A stretch of 64,000 bases of DNA, taken from Agarophyton chilense. Taxonomy: Eukaryota; Rhodophyta; Florideophyceae; Gracilariales; Gracilariaceae. Positions within the stretch are counted from its first letter, which is position 1, and each line of letters starts with the position of its first letter. The position numbers and the translations under genes were made by a program. The DNA lies in NCBI GenBank assembly GCA_030374765.1, contig JARGXX010000088.1:1488001-1552000 (forward strand), written 5' to 3'. Positions 63,009-64,000 of the stretch are shown piece by piece. Under the pieces are notes generated by a model. The model made no database searches and was not told the origin of the DNA. It saw only the letters and a program-made list of their open reading frames with translations.

Positions 63009-64000
63009 CTATGCTACATTCACGAAGGACAGTATCCTTCTCGCTTCAAGGTAATCGCTCCGACGCTGGAGAAGTACACCGGCCTTCAATTTCATCGATT
63101 ACGGGGGCCACTTTGAGTTGAGAGGAAGATCGGAAAATGGAGTTCAAGAGCGATTTGTAGGGTTTTCGTACTATACCAATTCTGACCCAAGTTTTGTTAT
63201 TAGTGCGCCAAGATCGTTTGTGAGACTCCTGTTCTCCTTGCCCGAGATGCCTCTTTTACTTCTGTTCTTGGCTTACCTCCCCATCAGTAATGAAACGCTC
63301 CTCTTCCATTGCCTTACCTCGCTTTTTAAGACCTCAATACGACGCACTTTCACCAACAATTCGTTCTGATGTCGTGTCATATATTACTCTAGACAGTCTT
63401 ATATTATCCTTACACGCTAGAATTTCATCTGATGACCCACAGTGTCTATTGATTTTCCGTTTCTAATTAAGTTGTATTGACCTTGTAATTGGAGTCAGAA
63501 TAAACGCCTTTGCTGTTGCGATCGGAAAAAAAAGTTGGGGGGAACTAAGTGAGTTTTTCAAAGGATTTGATGGGGTTGGATGCCCCAGTTTACATAGGGG
63601 GTGGAAATTTCGCGTCTTAAGTACCGTGACACGGTCTTTTGATTGCGACACACCCAGATCTAGGACATGCCTGCTGTCGTTCTAATTCTCACGTGTTCTA
63701 GGTCAGGGAACCTGTTTTGGTTCGATCCGACCTTAAAAAGCCGAATAAAGCTACATTGTAGGGTTAGAGACGACCTACTAGAGCCGAGTACGACAACAGT
63801 TCTTTCTTTCAAAGAAAGATTTCAATGCAGGCGTCTTTAGGCAAGTTTTTTGGCGGGTTTTTACGCTACAGTAGAGCCTTTAGCATAACAAGGACGTCTT
63901 CGTAAACACTACCGAGCGTTTCCGGAGTTTTTTCGCTAGCGCTTAGTTCTTTCCAAAGTAATTGTACCATATGTCCATTTTCGGTTTTAACTGTTTTCAT
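63009..64000. other. Right-end sequence without recognised gene
   Basis: About 1 kb. A plus-strand frame at 63118-63369 (83 codons, with a leucine-rich stretch) has no known domain. No RNA gene or repeat is evident. Confidence 0.4.

Noticed and set aside
1-64000. CRISPR array, rRNA or bacterial operon features
   Set aside because: No regular repeat-spacer pattern, rRNA core sequence or operon structure; the content is eukaryotic.

Overview
This is eukaryotic nuclear DNA. It has a small island of intron-less host genes at the left end and about 60 kb of nested, mostly decayed transposable elements to the right. Compact uninterrupted genes, chromodomain Ty3/gypsy elements, Ty1/copia elements and Tc1/mariner and Harbinger-type remnants together fit a multicellular red alga such as Chondrus crispus. 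The organism is an inference; nothing in the window proves it.

Layout. 0.5-3.5 kb: a subunit 2-like protein of the ER membrane complex (EMC2, minus), a divergent 220-residue protein of unknown function (plus), and a six-span Frag1/DRAM/Sfk1-type membrane protein (minus). 4.7-15.2 kb: a Tc1/mariner element with TIRs and a TA duplication, cut by gypsy element 1 (5675-14562; TSD TCTTA). 15.9-17.9 kb: a possible accessory ORF, a dead Harbinger-type transposase and two adjacent long palindromes. 18.5-24.4 kb: a decayed copia element flanked by diverged direct repeats. 24.4-31.2 kb: low-information DNA with a transposase-like scrap, gag-like zinc-finger debris and a MITE. 31.2-57.3 kb: an old minus-strand gypsy copy (element 4), interrupted by gypsy element 2 (31885-43637, plus, TSD CTTAT) and, probably, by gypsy element 3 (44202-54827, minus, TSD AGATT). 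57996-63008: a fairly young copia element with 244-bp LTRs. The last 1 kb has no recognisable gene.

How the parts work. Gypsy elements 1-3 share one plan: LTR, a related primer-binding site (TGGTCYCC...), gag with an acidic Ser-rich stretch, protease, RT/RNase H, integrase and a chromodomain. Between the chromodomain and the 3' LTR each also holds coding-looking sequence on the opposite strand. In element 2 this is an intact 633-codon reading frame of unknown function, although the sense pol of the same copy has four premature stops. In elements 1 and 2 pol lies in the -1 frame relative to gag, with AAAAC at the gag stop and a GC-rich hairpin just downstream, which suggests programmed -1 frameshifting. 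The conserved antisense gene is the best candidate for an undescribed system here.

Order of events read from the junctions: mariner, then gypsy 1 inside it; gypsy 4, then elements 3 and 2 inside it. At two insertion points the interrupted protein continues in frame across the insertion once one TSD copy is removed. Alignments and identity estimates were made by eye.
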